DNA of 64,000 nucleotides from Spirosoma utsteinense (lineage in GTDB: Bacteria; Bacteroidota; Bacteroidia; Cytophagales; Spirosomataceae). Each line of letters opens with the position of its first letter. The first letter of the stretch is position 1. Under the pieces are notes generated by a model. That model was given only the letters and a program-made list of their open reading frames with translations, was not told where the DNA came from and made no database searches. The position numbers and the translations under genes are program-made. Positions 36,973-44,925 of this stretch are shown one piece after another. The DNA lies in the NCBI RefSeq assembly GCF_014282275.1, contig NZ_VFIA01000007.1, positions 62,001 through 126,000 of the forward strand. Direction: 5' to 3'.

Positions 36973-37347
36973 TTAGTAGGTTCCTACCGAAAGCATAACG
37001 AGTGTACAGGCATCAATAGGCTCAATGCCGTCGCTCCGTAATTGTCGGGCAAACTCCGGATTTTCGGCACCAGGGTTGAAAATGACACGCCGGGGCTTCA
37101 GTTGGCGTATGTACGCATAAAGATCAGGTTGATTTTTGGGACCAACATACATCGTTACGGTATCGATATTCGTCAGGGGCGGTTGTCCCGTCTTAATGGG
37201 TTGCCCTTCGATGTTTCCGTTGCGCAGTCCCAATAGCTCAATGGCATGGCCACGTTGCAGTAAACTGTATGCAGCCCGGTTGGCATAACGTCCCCGGTTT
37301 TCGGTGGCACCAATAATGAGCGTTTTTTTCTGTTGAATACTATCCAT
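36973..37347 (-). CDS. CoA-binding domain protein
   Basis: A 124-residue Rossmann-fold protein from ATG 37347; the frame runs 19 codons further upstream but the conserved part starts at KKTLIIGATENRGRYANRA. The rest, with ELLGLRNGNIEGQPI and VIFNPGAENPEFARQL, fits the small YccU/CoA-binding domain family. The exact role is unknown; proteins of this family bind CoA or act as succinyl-CoA-synthetase-like folds. It is transcribed together with the TauE-like exporter downstream. Confidence 0.87.
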   Translation of the reverse strand: MDSIQQKKTLIIGATENRGRYANRAAYSLLQRGHAIELLGLRNGNIEGQPIKTGQPPLTNIDTVTMYVGPKNQPDLYAYIRQLKPRRVIFNPGAENPEFARQLRSDGIEPIDACTLVMLSVGTY

Positions 37348-37588
37348 ATACGTCGATGTTGATGACAAACTACCGCTTTTTACCGCAGTCAAGTGTACTA
37401 ACAACGTAGTGCGTGTACCAGTTTCTTCGGCTCAGGAGAGGGTTGTTGAATTTTAATCCAACAAAAGTCATCTTTTTAGTAGGCCTTTTCAAGGCGATTT
37501 ACGTTTTTTGGGGCTATGTATCTATGTATCAAAGCGACTACATCTGTTTTTACAATTTTTTGTGCAATATCCTCTAACTATTTTGTTT

Positions 37589-37596
37589 TACCTTTG
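37589..37596 (+). promoter_or_regulatory. Putative -7 promoter box (TACCTTTG) of the HNH-like gene
   Basis: TACCTTTG matches TAnnTTTG and lies 80 bp before the start at 37677. The 329-bp gap 37348-37676 is AT-rich and otherwise contains nothing I can identify. Confidence 0.5.
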
Positions 37597-37676
37597 TTAA
37601 GGAATAGTTAAACAGACTATCACTTCACAGCAAGTATATTTCCAATAATAAATCGAACACATAATTCTTTCGGCCC

Positions 37677-38324
37677 ATGATGGACAAGAAAAACCAGAGC
37701 TTTTGGCATGAGAAATGGACACCGATTGTGTTTGAGGGCATCGAAAATCCACCTCGCTATGATATTTCCAACTATGGTCGTCTCCGTAGTTTCCAGTCTG
37801 CAGCAACCGCCAAATCAGGCGCAGCGGCTGCCAAGTCAGATGGTACGTTAATAAAAGGATCTGTCATTCAGGGTTATCGTTCACTCAACATTCGGTCGGG
37901 TGGCAAAACACTTAACCGCTATGTTCACAAACTAGTGGCCGAGTATTTTGTGACTCGTCAACAATCCGAACAAACCTTCGTGATTCATACAGACCACGAT
38001 AAGCTGAACAACATCTTCAGTAACCTGCAGTGGGCCACGAAGGATGAAATGATTGAGCACAACAGGAACAATCCCAATCTAAAAAATCGCCCGATTGCCC
38101 AGCGAACCCGCAATTATAAGTTGACGGAGAGCAAGGTAAAGATCATTAAGAAACTACTGCGTAACGACAAGAACCGGCTGAAGATGATAGCCAAGCAGTT
38201 TGGTATTACACATACACAACTGAACCGTATTCGGTCGGGAGAGAACTGGAAACACGTAACGATCGACGATGAACCCTTTCGGGAAAAACCGAGCGGTTTC
38301 GTGGCTACCCCTTTTTTTGAGTGA
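37677..38324 (+). CDS. NUMOD4/HNH-like protein with C-terminal HTH-like region
   Basis: A 215-residue protein. Residues 12-40 (WTPIVFEGIENPPRYDISNY) fit the NUMOD4 motif of homing endonucleases. An HNH-like core follows: VHKLVAEYF supplies His84, VIHTDHDKLNN supplies His104, and FSNLQWATKDE supplies Asn116. The usual Asn-His-x-x-Asp is Ile-His-Thr-Asp here. The Lys-rich part from about 150 to 195 (IKKLLRNDKNRLKMIAKQFG then ITHTQLNRIRSGENW) looks like a helix-turn-helix of the kind found at the C-terminus of phage HNH proteins. No intron, intein or phage gene is near, so it may be a domesticated nuclease or a DNA-binding regulator. It has its own promoter box and terminator. Confidence 0.85.
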   Translation: MMDKKNQSFWHEKWTPIVFEGIENPPRYDISNYGRLRSFQSAATAKSGAAAAKSDGTLIKGSVIQGYRSLNIRSGGKTLNRYVHKLVAEYFVTRQQSEQTFVIHTDHDKLNNIFSNLQWATKDEMIEHNRNNPNLKNRPIAQRTRNYKLTESKVKIIKKLLRNDKNRLKMIAKQFGITHTQLNRIRSGENWKHVTIDDEPFREKPSGFVATPFFE

Positions 38325-38341
38325 TGTTTGAGACTGTACGT

Positions 38342-38376
38342 TCAGCCGGTTGGGACTCCCGACCGGCTGATTTGTT
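38342..38376 (+). terminator. Terminator between convergent genes
   Basis: TCAGCCGGT pairs with ACCGGCTGA around a loop, followed by TTTGTTT. It lies 18 bp after the HNH-like gene and before the convergent kinase gene, whose stop is at 38421. Confidence 0.7.
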
Positions 38377-38420
38377 TATAGCCTGACCAACAGCTTGCAT
38401 CCTGCGAAAATTGAGTTGTC

Positions 38421-41400
38421 CTACTGGTTAACGGGTTTCTCTCCGGACGGCACGGTCACACTGGACAAGGGCAGCGACAGGAAAAAAGATGTGCCAACGT
38501 TATCGACCGTTTCGAACCAGATACTACCCCCGGCATGTTCGACTCCGCGCTTGGCGATAGCCAATCCCAACCCCGACCCACCCCGCTTGGTACTGAAATT
38601 AGGCAGGAATACCTTCGTTCGAATGGCTTCGGGAATACCCGAGCCGTTGTCGTGAATCTCGATCTGGACTTCCTCATCCCGGGTGTAAAGCTTTAGATTG
38701 ATCGACGGTTTTCGGCCCAGGGGCACCGACTGAATACCGTTGATGAGCAAGTTAGTCAGGATGCGACCCATCAGTTGACGATCGCCGATAACCATTACCG
38801 GTCCAGTTGCGATCTGCCGTTGCAGGGTGATTCGGGTATCGTCGGCATACAGATCGGCCGCTTTGTTCAACACACCGGTTACCTCAAATACTTCATTTCG
38901 AGGCAGAGGCATCTTGGCAAAATCGGAGAACGATGTGGCAATATCGCTCAGGTTGTCGATCTGGTCCAGCAGCGAGTCGAAGGTGCGCTGAATGACCCGA
39001 TTGCGGGCCACTTCGTTGCTTCCGCCCGAACCACCGTCGGTAGCGTTGCCCTTGGGAAAGGTTCGCTGTAAATGCTGAAGCGTTAGTTTCATGGGCGTCA
39101 GCGGATTCTTGATTTCGTGGGCAACCTGCTTGGCCATCTCCCGCCAGGCCGACTGTTTTTCGTTCTGGGCGAGGGCCTTCTTGCTTTCTTCCAGGTTGAC
39201 CAGCATCCGGTTATATTCCCGAATCAACAACCCGATCTCATCATCGGAACGCCACGGCAGCGGGTCATTTGGCCGGTCGAGGTTGGTCTTACTGATCTTC
39301 TGCGTTAGCAAACGCAGCGGCTTGGTGAGTATGTTCGAGGCAAAATAGGACAGAATCAAAAAGAACAAAAACAGACCGGTGAAGATGCTCAGGGCCGATG
39401 CAATTACTTCAATAATCTGCCGGTCGAGTTCGGGTCCGGCGTAGAAGTACGGAATGCTGAGAATGCCCAGCAGGCGCCCATCATACGATTTTATGCCGGC
39501 ATAAGCCGTTCGATACTGTTTGTTGCCGAGGGATTCGTTGAGCAGGATTTGATTTTCCTTATCCTCGATAACCCGGATATAGGCTTCGGGATTGATACGC
39601 TTGGACAGATGCCCATTCTCATACATCAGCGGGCGGGTAGAGGTGTAGAGCCGCCCCTGGGTGTCGAATAAATTGATGTCGATGTCGGCATCGCGGGCAA
39701 TCTTACTCAACTCCTCCTCCATTGAGGCCTTACTGCGCTTTTTGGCTTCTATGTGTTCATCCATATACGTCAGAAAGTTGGCGGCAATATTCCGGGTATT
39801 GCTGATATAAGTATTCTCCTGATTCGTAATGTAGTTGGAGCTGATGACGCTCAGGATAATAACAATGACCAGAAGCAGCGGCAGGAAGAACGCAACGTTT
39901 AGCAGGATCTGAATACGGGTCGAATAATTGACGCTGAACTGAGAGAACCCGTACTTGATGGCGTAGCCGCTAATAACCAGAATGACAGTCAGAACGAGCA
40001 GCAGGTATAGAAACGAGAAATTGGAAAAGATATTCCGGAATGGGTACTCGGCCGATGAAACGACGACGATCCGCCCATCGCGCCCCCGCTGCGCTACATG
40101 CTGATACCCATATGCCGACACCCCATCGAGAAAAATCGCCGGATCGGCCAGCAAGGAGGGCGGCATTTTCCGCTCGTAGTTATAACTCCCCGTACTGAAA
40201 AGCAACCGGTGCCGTAATCCACTCAGGCCCGTTGTTGTATCGACGACTGGCTGAGCGGGTCGCTGCGACCGGGGAGGTTGCCCGTTGAAAATGGCGTAAC
40301 TGTACTCCAGTGCGTTTGGGTTCTGGCTGAACTTGGTATCGACCAGCAACTCGGGATATACACTCGTTGGACGCTCACTGCGCAGCCGCAGATCGAGCAC
40401 CACAAAGCCGATTGTGTCGGGTCTGGTAGCCGCAGGCGACACGATAGGGCGTGGCTGGTGAATGGCAATGAAGCATACATATTGCTTGATGAACTGATTG
40501 CCGACTTCATTGATAAAAAACACCCCCGGATATTTTGTCCGGAAGTTAGGCCGACGGTACCGATTGCTGAGGGTTGTCAGCGTTATGGCGTTCTGACTCA
40601 CGTCGAGGGGCCGTCCGTTAGCCCGGAAGGATGACACATCGATGTCGTACTTATCGACATACTTATCCAGGTGCAGCATTTTGACCCGTTGCTGAATCCG
40701 CTCTCGTACCAGCAGCGTGTCCGATTGTAGGGTACGGGCAATTTCGGTATCCTCCGTAATGGACTCCTGCGCTTTACTCATCAGGAATTCGCCAAACTCA
40801 TCGTTTTCGGCCAGCAGTTGTTCACCAAACTCCCGCTCATAAGCCAGTTGTTTCCTGATTTCCTGATTGTAAACGACATAAGCCGTCGTTACGGCAAAGA
40901 TGAAAGCCGCCATAAACAGGTAAATAGACGTTTTGTAGCGGAACGTGTAGAGCGTCTTTGTAAACCGGCCGATGTAGGTCAGGAGAAAATAAAGTCCGTT
41001 GAGCAACAAAATGCATTCCAACGGCCAGTCGAGCAGGGTAAAGAGTCCAGCGGCTACACCTGTACCCAGCAAAATCAGTAACACACCCCGGCCTGGCTTT
41101 TCCAGTTTATTGTACCGCAGGAAGAGGCTCGATAACAGGTGAGTGAACAGGAAATAGACAAAGGCTATTGCGACAAAGACCAGCAGACACACTATTTTCA
41201 ACAGCGAGAACCGGATATTGAGTGTAATATCGAGGGTAAACTGCGACTTCTCGTAGATGTTGTTCAATTCATCGTAGCAGCGGTTGAACACCACATAACT
41301 CAGCACAACACAACTGACGGATAGTATCGGCCTGACCCATTCGGGCAAACGTAGCAGAAAGCCGTAACTCTGGCTGCGGTAGTAATGATTGACCCAGTAA

Positions 41401-42302
41401 AAGGCCAGCACAGCTAGCACAACCGTATTCAACAGCAAGTCGCCCAGGGATGGTACCAGTATCGACGACGCGTAGAATTTGGAGTTGAACAGATCAGATT
41501 CAACGAATAGAAAAGGCACACCAAAATACAGCATCAGTCCCCTCAGGAGAATGAGGTAGGCCGCCAGCCAGAAAAACCCCCATTCATAGGCCCGCCTGCG
41601 TTTTAACAGTGCTATCGACTGCAACACGTAGAGTCCAAGAAAAACAATACCCAGCGACGCTAGTATAACGGTATTGACAGGTATCGAGTGATCCCGGTAA
41701 GCGTCGACTTTGGGTGGAACAACGGAGAACAGAAATACCGGTGTATTATCGTAAATAGCCTGAAATGTATTTTTACGCTGATCCGTAATGGCTGCCGGGT
41801 CCAGCGCAAACAACGAACTGTTATAGCCTGATTTAAGATATACATTGTTGTTCTGATAAGATCGGTATACATTAACCAGCGAGAACACATCCAGATTCTC
41901 CGCATTCCTGACCACCCGTTCGTGACTGACAATATATTGGCCCTGCGCAAAATCTACTAACCGGGCATGGGTTACCGAAGCGATCTGGCTGTAATCAGGT
42001 ATAAACCGGTGGTCGGACCAAAACAGTAACTGGCCGTTCCGGAATACGAAGTAAGGATATTGAGTCGGGAGGCTTAAGTCGACGAACGAAGGATTGGACT
42101 TCTGTACGAGCAATGACACCACATCGTGTAACTCCTTCGTACTAATCCGCATTTCAGCCTTGACGCGTTCCTGGATGGTATTTATATACTGTTCATCGGT
42201 AGCACTGGGGGCATTTCGTTCCAGAACAAAGTAGCAAAGCACCGACAGACTGACCGAGAGCGCAGCCAGCATCAGAAAAATATGTCGTTCAATATGCTTC
42301 AC
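38421..42302 (-). CDS. Large multi-pass sensor histidine kinase (NtrY-like)
   Basis: A 1293-residue membrane kinase starting with GTG at 42302. The N-terminal 800 or so residues alternate extracytoplasmic stretches with many hydrophobic segments, including a cluster of about seven near residues 200-480. A second membrane span near 780-970 encloses an extracytoplasmic sensor part. A HAMP-like linker (KPLRLLTQKISKTNLDRPND) precedes the DHp domain, with the phosphorylated His in VAHEIKNPLTPMKLTLQHL near 1060. The ATPase domain has N-box NLLINGIQSVP, G1 IEIHDNGSGIP and G2 GGSGLGLAIAKRG. It is orphan: no response regulator lies beside it. Typical kinases are far shorter; NtrY relatives are about 700-750 residues. 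The signal sensed is unknown. Confidence 0.92.
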   Translation of the reverse strand: MKHIERHIFLMLAALSVSLSVLCYFVLERNAPSATDEQYINTIQERVKAEMRISTKELHDVVSLLVQKSNPSFVDLSLPTQYPYFVFRNGQLLFWSDHRFIPDYSQIASVTHARLVDFAQGQYIVSHERVVRNAENLDVFSLVNVYRSYQNNNVYLKSGYNSSLFALDPAAITDQRKNTFQAIYDNTPVFLFSVVPPKVDAYRDHSIPVNTVILASLGIVFLGLYVLQSIALLKRRRAYEWGFFWLAAYLILLRGLMLYFGVPFLFVESDLFNSKFYASSILVPSLGDLLLNTVVLAVLAFYWVNHYYRSQSYGFLLRLPEWVRPILSVSCVVLSYVVFNRCYDELNNIYEKSQFTLDITLNIRFSLLKIVCLLVFVAIAFVYFLFTHLLSSLFLRYNKLEKPGRGVLLILLGTGVAAGLFTLLDWPLECILLLNGLYFLLTYIGRFTKTLYTFRYKTSIYLFMAAFIFAVTTAYVVYNQEIRKQLAYEREFGEQLLAENDEFGEFLMSKAQESITEDTEIARTLQSDTLLVRERIQQRVKMLHLDKYVDKYDIDVSSFRANGRPLDVSQNAITLTTLSNRYRRPNFRTKYPGVFFINEVGNQFIKQYVCFIAIHQPRPIVSPAATRPDTIGFVVLDLRLRSERPTSVYPELLVDTKFSQNPNALEYSYAIFNGQPPRSQRPAQPVVDTTTGLSGLRHRLLFSTGSYNYERKMPPSLLADPAIFLDGVSAYGYQHVAQRGRDGRIVVVSSAEYPFRNIFSNFSFLYLLLVLTVILVISGYAIKYGFSQFSVNYSTRIQILLNVAFFLPLLLVIVIILSVISSNYITNQENTYISNTRNIAANFLTYMDEHIEAKKRSKASMEEELSKIARDADIDINLFDTQGRLYTSTRPLMYENGHLSKRINPEAYIRVIEDKENQILLNESLGNKQYRTAYAGIKSYDGRLLGILSIPYFYAGPELDRQIIEVIASALSIFTGLFLFFLILSYFASNILTKPLRLLTQKISKTNLDRPNDPLPWRSDDEIGLLIREYNRMLVNLEESKKALAQNEKQSAWREMAKQVAHEIKNPLTPMKLTLQHLQRTFPKGNATDGGSGGSNEVARNRVIQRTFDSLLDQIDNLSDIATSFSDFAKMPLPRNEVFEVTGVLNKAADLYADDTRITLQRQIATGPVMVIGDRQLMGRILTNLLINGIQSVPLGRKPSINLKLYTRDEEVQIEIHDNGSGIPEAIRTKVFLPNFSTKRGGSGLGLAIAKRGVEHAGGSIWFETVDNVGTSFFLSLPLSSVTVPSGEKPVNQ

Positions 42303-42447
42303 AATACCAGATTGAAAGGAGGAGGTTACGGCAAATGGACCTAAAATCGTGCCAGATTTGGCCTGCCGACCAGAGAATCCATTTGGCGATCAACGAATTG
42401 TGGAGCGTAGTTATGGGTAAGCCGGGTAACGTGCCTTGGTCAGCCCG

Positions 42448-42723
42448 CTATTTGTCGACCGTGTAACCGCCCGTTTCGTAGCCAATTTCGGCTCCCAATA
42501 CGTAGAGTAAATGTTTGCGGTCGATAATGACACGAACCCCGTCAACGTTATACACTTCGTCGGCCGGACCGGGCATGTCAAATCCTAGTAACCATGACGA
42601 TCCACAACCGCCACCCCGCACCCCTACGCGCAGGCCATATTCGGCGGGAATTTTATTGGCGCGGAGTGTGTCCAGGATCTGTTGCCGGGCTTCTAACCGG
42701 ACATGGACGGGATTGTCGAGCAT
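42448..42723 (-). CDS. HesB/IscA-like iron-sulfur assembly protein without the C-terminal Cys pair
   Basis: A 91-residue protein from ATG 42723; ten further in-frame codons upstream are not conserved. The A-type carrier core is seen as GLRVGVRGGGCGSSWLLGFD. Canonical IscA/ErpA proteins add a C-terminal CGC motif, but here the protein ends GYETGGYTVDK with no Cys. Only one ligand Cys therefore remains. This matches the HesB-like branch common in Bacteroidota; it may bind iron weakly or serve another role. It is divergent from the gene at 42801. Confidence 0.85.
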   Translation of the reverse strand: MLDNPVHVRLEARQQILDTLRANKIPAEYGLRVGVRGGGCGSSWLLGFDMPGPADEVYNVDGVRVIIDRKHLLYVLGAEIGYETGGYTVDK

Positions 42724-42800
42724 AAAAAAAAGTGAACGGTATGTACTAAACACGGTTCACTGTAAAATTATCCATTTTTACCCAACATTATTCGCCCGCT

Positions 42801-43325
42801 ATGGAGCTGTTAAGTGATTTCCTGAAGTTGATCGTACCAGCAGGTCTGGTCCTGTATGGCATGTATCTGACCGTCAAATTGTTGTTGGAGCGCGAGGCCG
42901 ACCGACATCGTTACGAGGTTAAAAATCGGTATACCGAAGCCGTCGTGCCGGTGCGATTGCAGGCCTACGAGCGGATGGTATTATTCCTGGAACGCATCAG
43001 CCCCAACAATCTTTTGCTGCGGCTGGGTGGCAGTTCAACCACCGTACTGGAGTTTCAGCAGCGATTGTTACAGGAAATCCGGGACGAGTATAATCATAAC
43101 CTCTCGCAGCAGGTCTACATGAGCCAGGCAGTGTGGGATCAGGTTCAGGGGGCCATGAACGAGGTGATGACGCTCATCAACCAGGCCTCGGGCAGCACCC
43201 GCCCCGACGCACCCGCCCTCGAACTATCGAAACGCATTTTCGAGCGAATCATCGAAAAAGACAAGCTCCCCACCACCGACGCGCTCAAAGCCTTGAAGGA
43301 AGAAATTCAGGCAATGTTTATGTAA
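42801..43325 (+). CDS. DUF7935-like single-pass membrane protein
   Basis: A 174-residue protein with one N-terminal transmembrane segment (FLKLIVPAGLVLYGMYLTVK), then a soluble, mostly helical domain containing RYTEAVVPVRLQAYERMVLF, FQQRLLQEIRDEYNHNLSQQ and VYMSQAVWDQVQGAMNEVM. I recognise it as the widespread Bacteroidota DUF7935 type, function unknown. It lies between the HesB-like gene and a long hairpin that starts 6 bp after its stop. Confidence 0.85.
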   Translation: MELLSDFLKLIVPAGLVLYGMYLTVKLLLEREADRHRYEVKNRYTEAVVPVRLQAYERMVLFLERISPNNLLLRLGGSSTTVLEFQQRLLQEIRDEYNHNLSQQVYMSQAVWDQVQGAMNEVMTLINQASGSTRPDAPALELSKRIFERIIEKDKLPTTDALKALKEEIQAMFM

Positions 43326-43330
43326 GAGCA

Positions 43331-43463
43331 GTCGTAAGGTGTAGAAGTCGTAAGAGTCGTAGGTCGTAGAAGTCGTAAGTGGCTGACGCGGGCTTGTTGC
43401 TCTCGCGTCAGCCACTTACGACTTCTACGACCTACGACTCTTACGACTTCTACACCTTACGAC
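43331..43463. repeat. Perfect 60-bp inverted repeat built of short GTCGTA-type units
   Basis: Arms 43331-43390 and 43404-43463 are exact reverse complements over 60 nt, with a 13-nt loop at 43391-43403. Each arm is itself made of repeated 7- to 9-nt units (GTCGTAA, GTCGTAGAA), ending in GTGGCTGACGCG next to the loop. It lies between the convergent ends of the DUF7935-like and HMG-CoA-lyase-like genes. It starts 6 bp after the first stop, and 88 bp separate its end from the second. It would form an extremely stable hairpin in either transcript. Confidence 0.95.
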
Positions 43464-43536
43464 TTCTACACCTTACGACTTCTACACCTTACGACTTCTA
43501 CACCTTACGACTTCTACACCTTACGACTCCTACACC
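43441..43536. repeat. Six-copy 16-nt tandem repeat
   Basis: The unit TTACGACTTCTACACC is repeated five times exactly and a sixth time with one change. It begins inside the right arm of the inverted repeat and runs on toward the HMG-CoA-lyase-like gene. The copy number would be expected to vary between strains. Confidence 0.95.
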
Positions 43537-43550
43537 TTCCACGACTCCCT

Positions 43551-44393
43551 TCAAAACACAGCTGCCGACAGGGTCATTGCCTTTTGAAACGCTTCCTGAT
43601 TGACAGGCGGGGTAAGACCCGCTTCGGAAAGCGTCCTGATTATTTCTTCTGTAGGTAAGTTACCGGTCAATTCATCGGCGGCCATAGGACAACCACCGAA
43701 ACCACGTAAAGCGCCATCAATGCGCTGAACTCCCGCCCGAATAGCCGCCCGTACCTTGTCAGCGGTTTCGCCGGGCCGGGTGTGCAGATGCGCGCCAAAC
43801 TCGACCGCCGGAAACGCGCTGATCAGGGACGTGAACAGCGTTTCGATGGCGTCGGGTGTCGATGTCCCAACCGTGTCGGATGGCGCAATGATGCGAACTC
43901 CCAGCTGCACCAGCCGGTCGCTGAAATCGACCACCCGTTCAGGGCTGTATGGATCACCGTAGGGATTACCGAACCCCATAGACAGATAAACGACCAGCTC
44001 TTTCTCCGCCTGAACACACAGACTCTGAATAGCCGCCACGTCATCGAACGCCTGCGCCACGGACTTGTTCGTGTTGCGCTGCTGAAACGTTTCGGAAACG
44101 GACAGCGGAAAACCCAGGTACTGGATAGCCGGAAACTGGATAGCTTCTTCGGCCCCGCGTAGGTTGGCTACAATAGCCAGCAGTTTGGTATTGGTTCGGG
44201 AGAGGTCCAGCCCGGCCAGCACCTCCGCCGTATCGCGCAACTGCGGAATAGCTTTGGGCGAAACAAAACTACCGAAGTCAAGCGTGTGGAAGCCAACCCG
44301 CAGCAACACATTGAGGTACCGGATTTTAAGATCTGTCGGCACAAAATGCGGCAGACCCTGCATCGCGTCGCGCGGGCATTCGATGAGTTTCAT
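43551..44393 (-). CDS. Hydroxymethylglutaryl-CoA lyase-like protein (DRE-TIM metallolyase)
   Basis: A 280-residue protein from ATG 44393, whose codon overlaps the stop of the upstream TMEM220-like gene (ATGA); upstream in-frame sequence is unconserved. MKLIECPRDAMQGLPHFVPT matches the HMGL opening LVEVGPRDGLQ, with PRDAMQG at the catalytic Arg-Asp. Later blocks are YLGFPLSVSETF, IAPSDTVGTSTPD and GAHLHTRPGETADKV (metal-binding HxH), then ALRGFGGCPMA with the mobile-loop Cys. It probably cleaves HMG-CoA to acetoacetate and acetyl-CoA in leucine or ketone-body catabolism. The fold family also includes other aldolases, so substrate is moderately certain. Confidence 0.87.
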   Translation of the reverse strand: MKLIECPRDAMQGLPHFVPTDLKIRYLNVLLRVGFHTLDFGSFVSPKAIPQLRDTAEVLAGLDLSRTNTKLLAIVANLRGAEEAIQFPAIQYLGFPLSVSETFQQRNTNKSVAQAFDDVAAIQSLCVQAEKELVVYLSMGFGNPYGDPYSPERVVDFSDRLVQLGVRIIAPSDTVGTSTPDAIETLFTSLISAFPAVEFGAHLHTRPGETADKVRAAIRAGVQRIDGALRGFGGCPMAADELTGNLPTEEIIRTLSEAGLTPPVNQEAFQKAMTLSAAVF

Positions 44394-44746
44394 CGCCGGA
44401 TGGGTTGCGGCTGACGAGACAACACGGCCAGCACGATCATGACAGCCGCACAAATACCCAGGCCGCCGGCTTCGCGGGCCATCTCGATATTCATGCTCCG
44501 CATACCGACTTCGCTAAACAGAAATCCTTCAAAAACGGGTGGCCACTGGTACACCGCTGCCGCTACGTAAAGCACAGCCATACCAGCCAGAAACCACCAG
44601 CGCGCCAGTCCTGCATAAGCCATCAGGCAGGCTACAGCGGCAAACCCGTATATAGGGATCCACACTTCCGGATCAGGGTCGTTATATTGAAAAGCGGCAA
44701 ACAGGACAAACAGTAAGCCAAAAATGAGAGACAGCGTTTTGCGCAT
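44390..44746 (-). CDS. TMEM220-family small membrane protein
   Basis: A 118-residue protein with about four hydrophobic helices. I start it at ATG 44746; the frame runs 32 codons further upstream, but those codons are made of the GTCGTA repeat and are surely not coding. AAFQYNDPDPEVWIPIYGFA near 19-38 is the signature of the TMEM220 family. Function is unknown. Its stop overlaps the start of the HMG-CoA-lyase-like gene, so translation is coupled. Confidence 0.85.
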   Translation of the reverse strand: MRKTLSLIFGLLFVLFAAFQYNDPDPEVWIPIYGFAAVACLMAYAGLARWWFLAGMAVLYVAAAVYQWPPVFEGFLFSEVGMRSMNIEMAREAGGLGICAAVMIVLAVLSRQPQPIRR

Positions 44747-44778
44747 GGGTGAAAAAGAGTTGGTTGAGGAGTTGTATT

Positions 44779-44913
44779 GGTCGTAAGTCGTAGGAGTCGT
44801 ATTGGTCGTAAGTCGTAGAAGTCGTAAGTCGTGAACAGGCATTAGCTACTTATGACTTCTACGACTTGTGACTTCTACGACTTACGACTGTTACGACTTA
44901 CGACTGTTACGAC
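44779..44913. repeat. Imperfect inverted repeat of GTCGTAA/GACTTAC units
   Basis: Left part 44779-44833 repeats GTCGTA with 1-3-nt spacers (GGTCGTAAGTCGTAGGAGTC...). Right part 44846-44913 holds the complementary TACGAC units, including TTACGACTG repeated. The arms are similar but not exact. It fills the gap between the TPR-lipoprotein and TMEM220-like genes, which are both on the minus strand. Confidence 0.9.
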
Positions 44914-44925
44914 TAACCCGTTTTT

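Noticed and set aside
43441-43536. A CRISPR-like array
   Set aside because: The 16-nt units are direct tandem copies with no spacers, and no cas genes are near.
43379-43603. A 74-residue plus-strand frame in the repeat region
   Set aside because: It is made of translated GTCGTA/TACGAC repeats (tandem TYDSYDFYTLR-type units) and is not a gene.
44390-44842. Longer start for the TMEM220-like gene at 44842
   Set aside because: The extra 32 codons are coded by the intergenic repeat; the family starts at the ATG at 44746.
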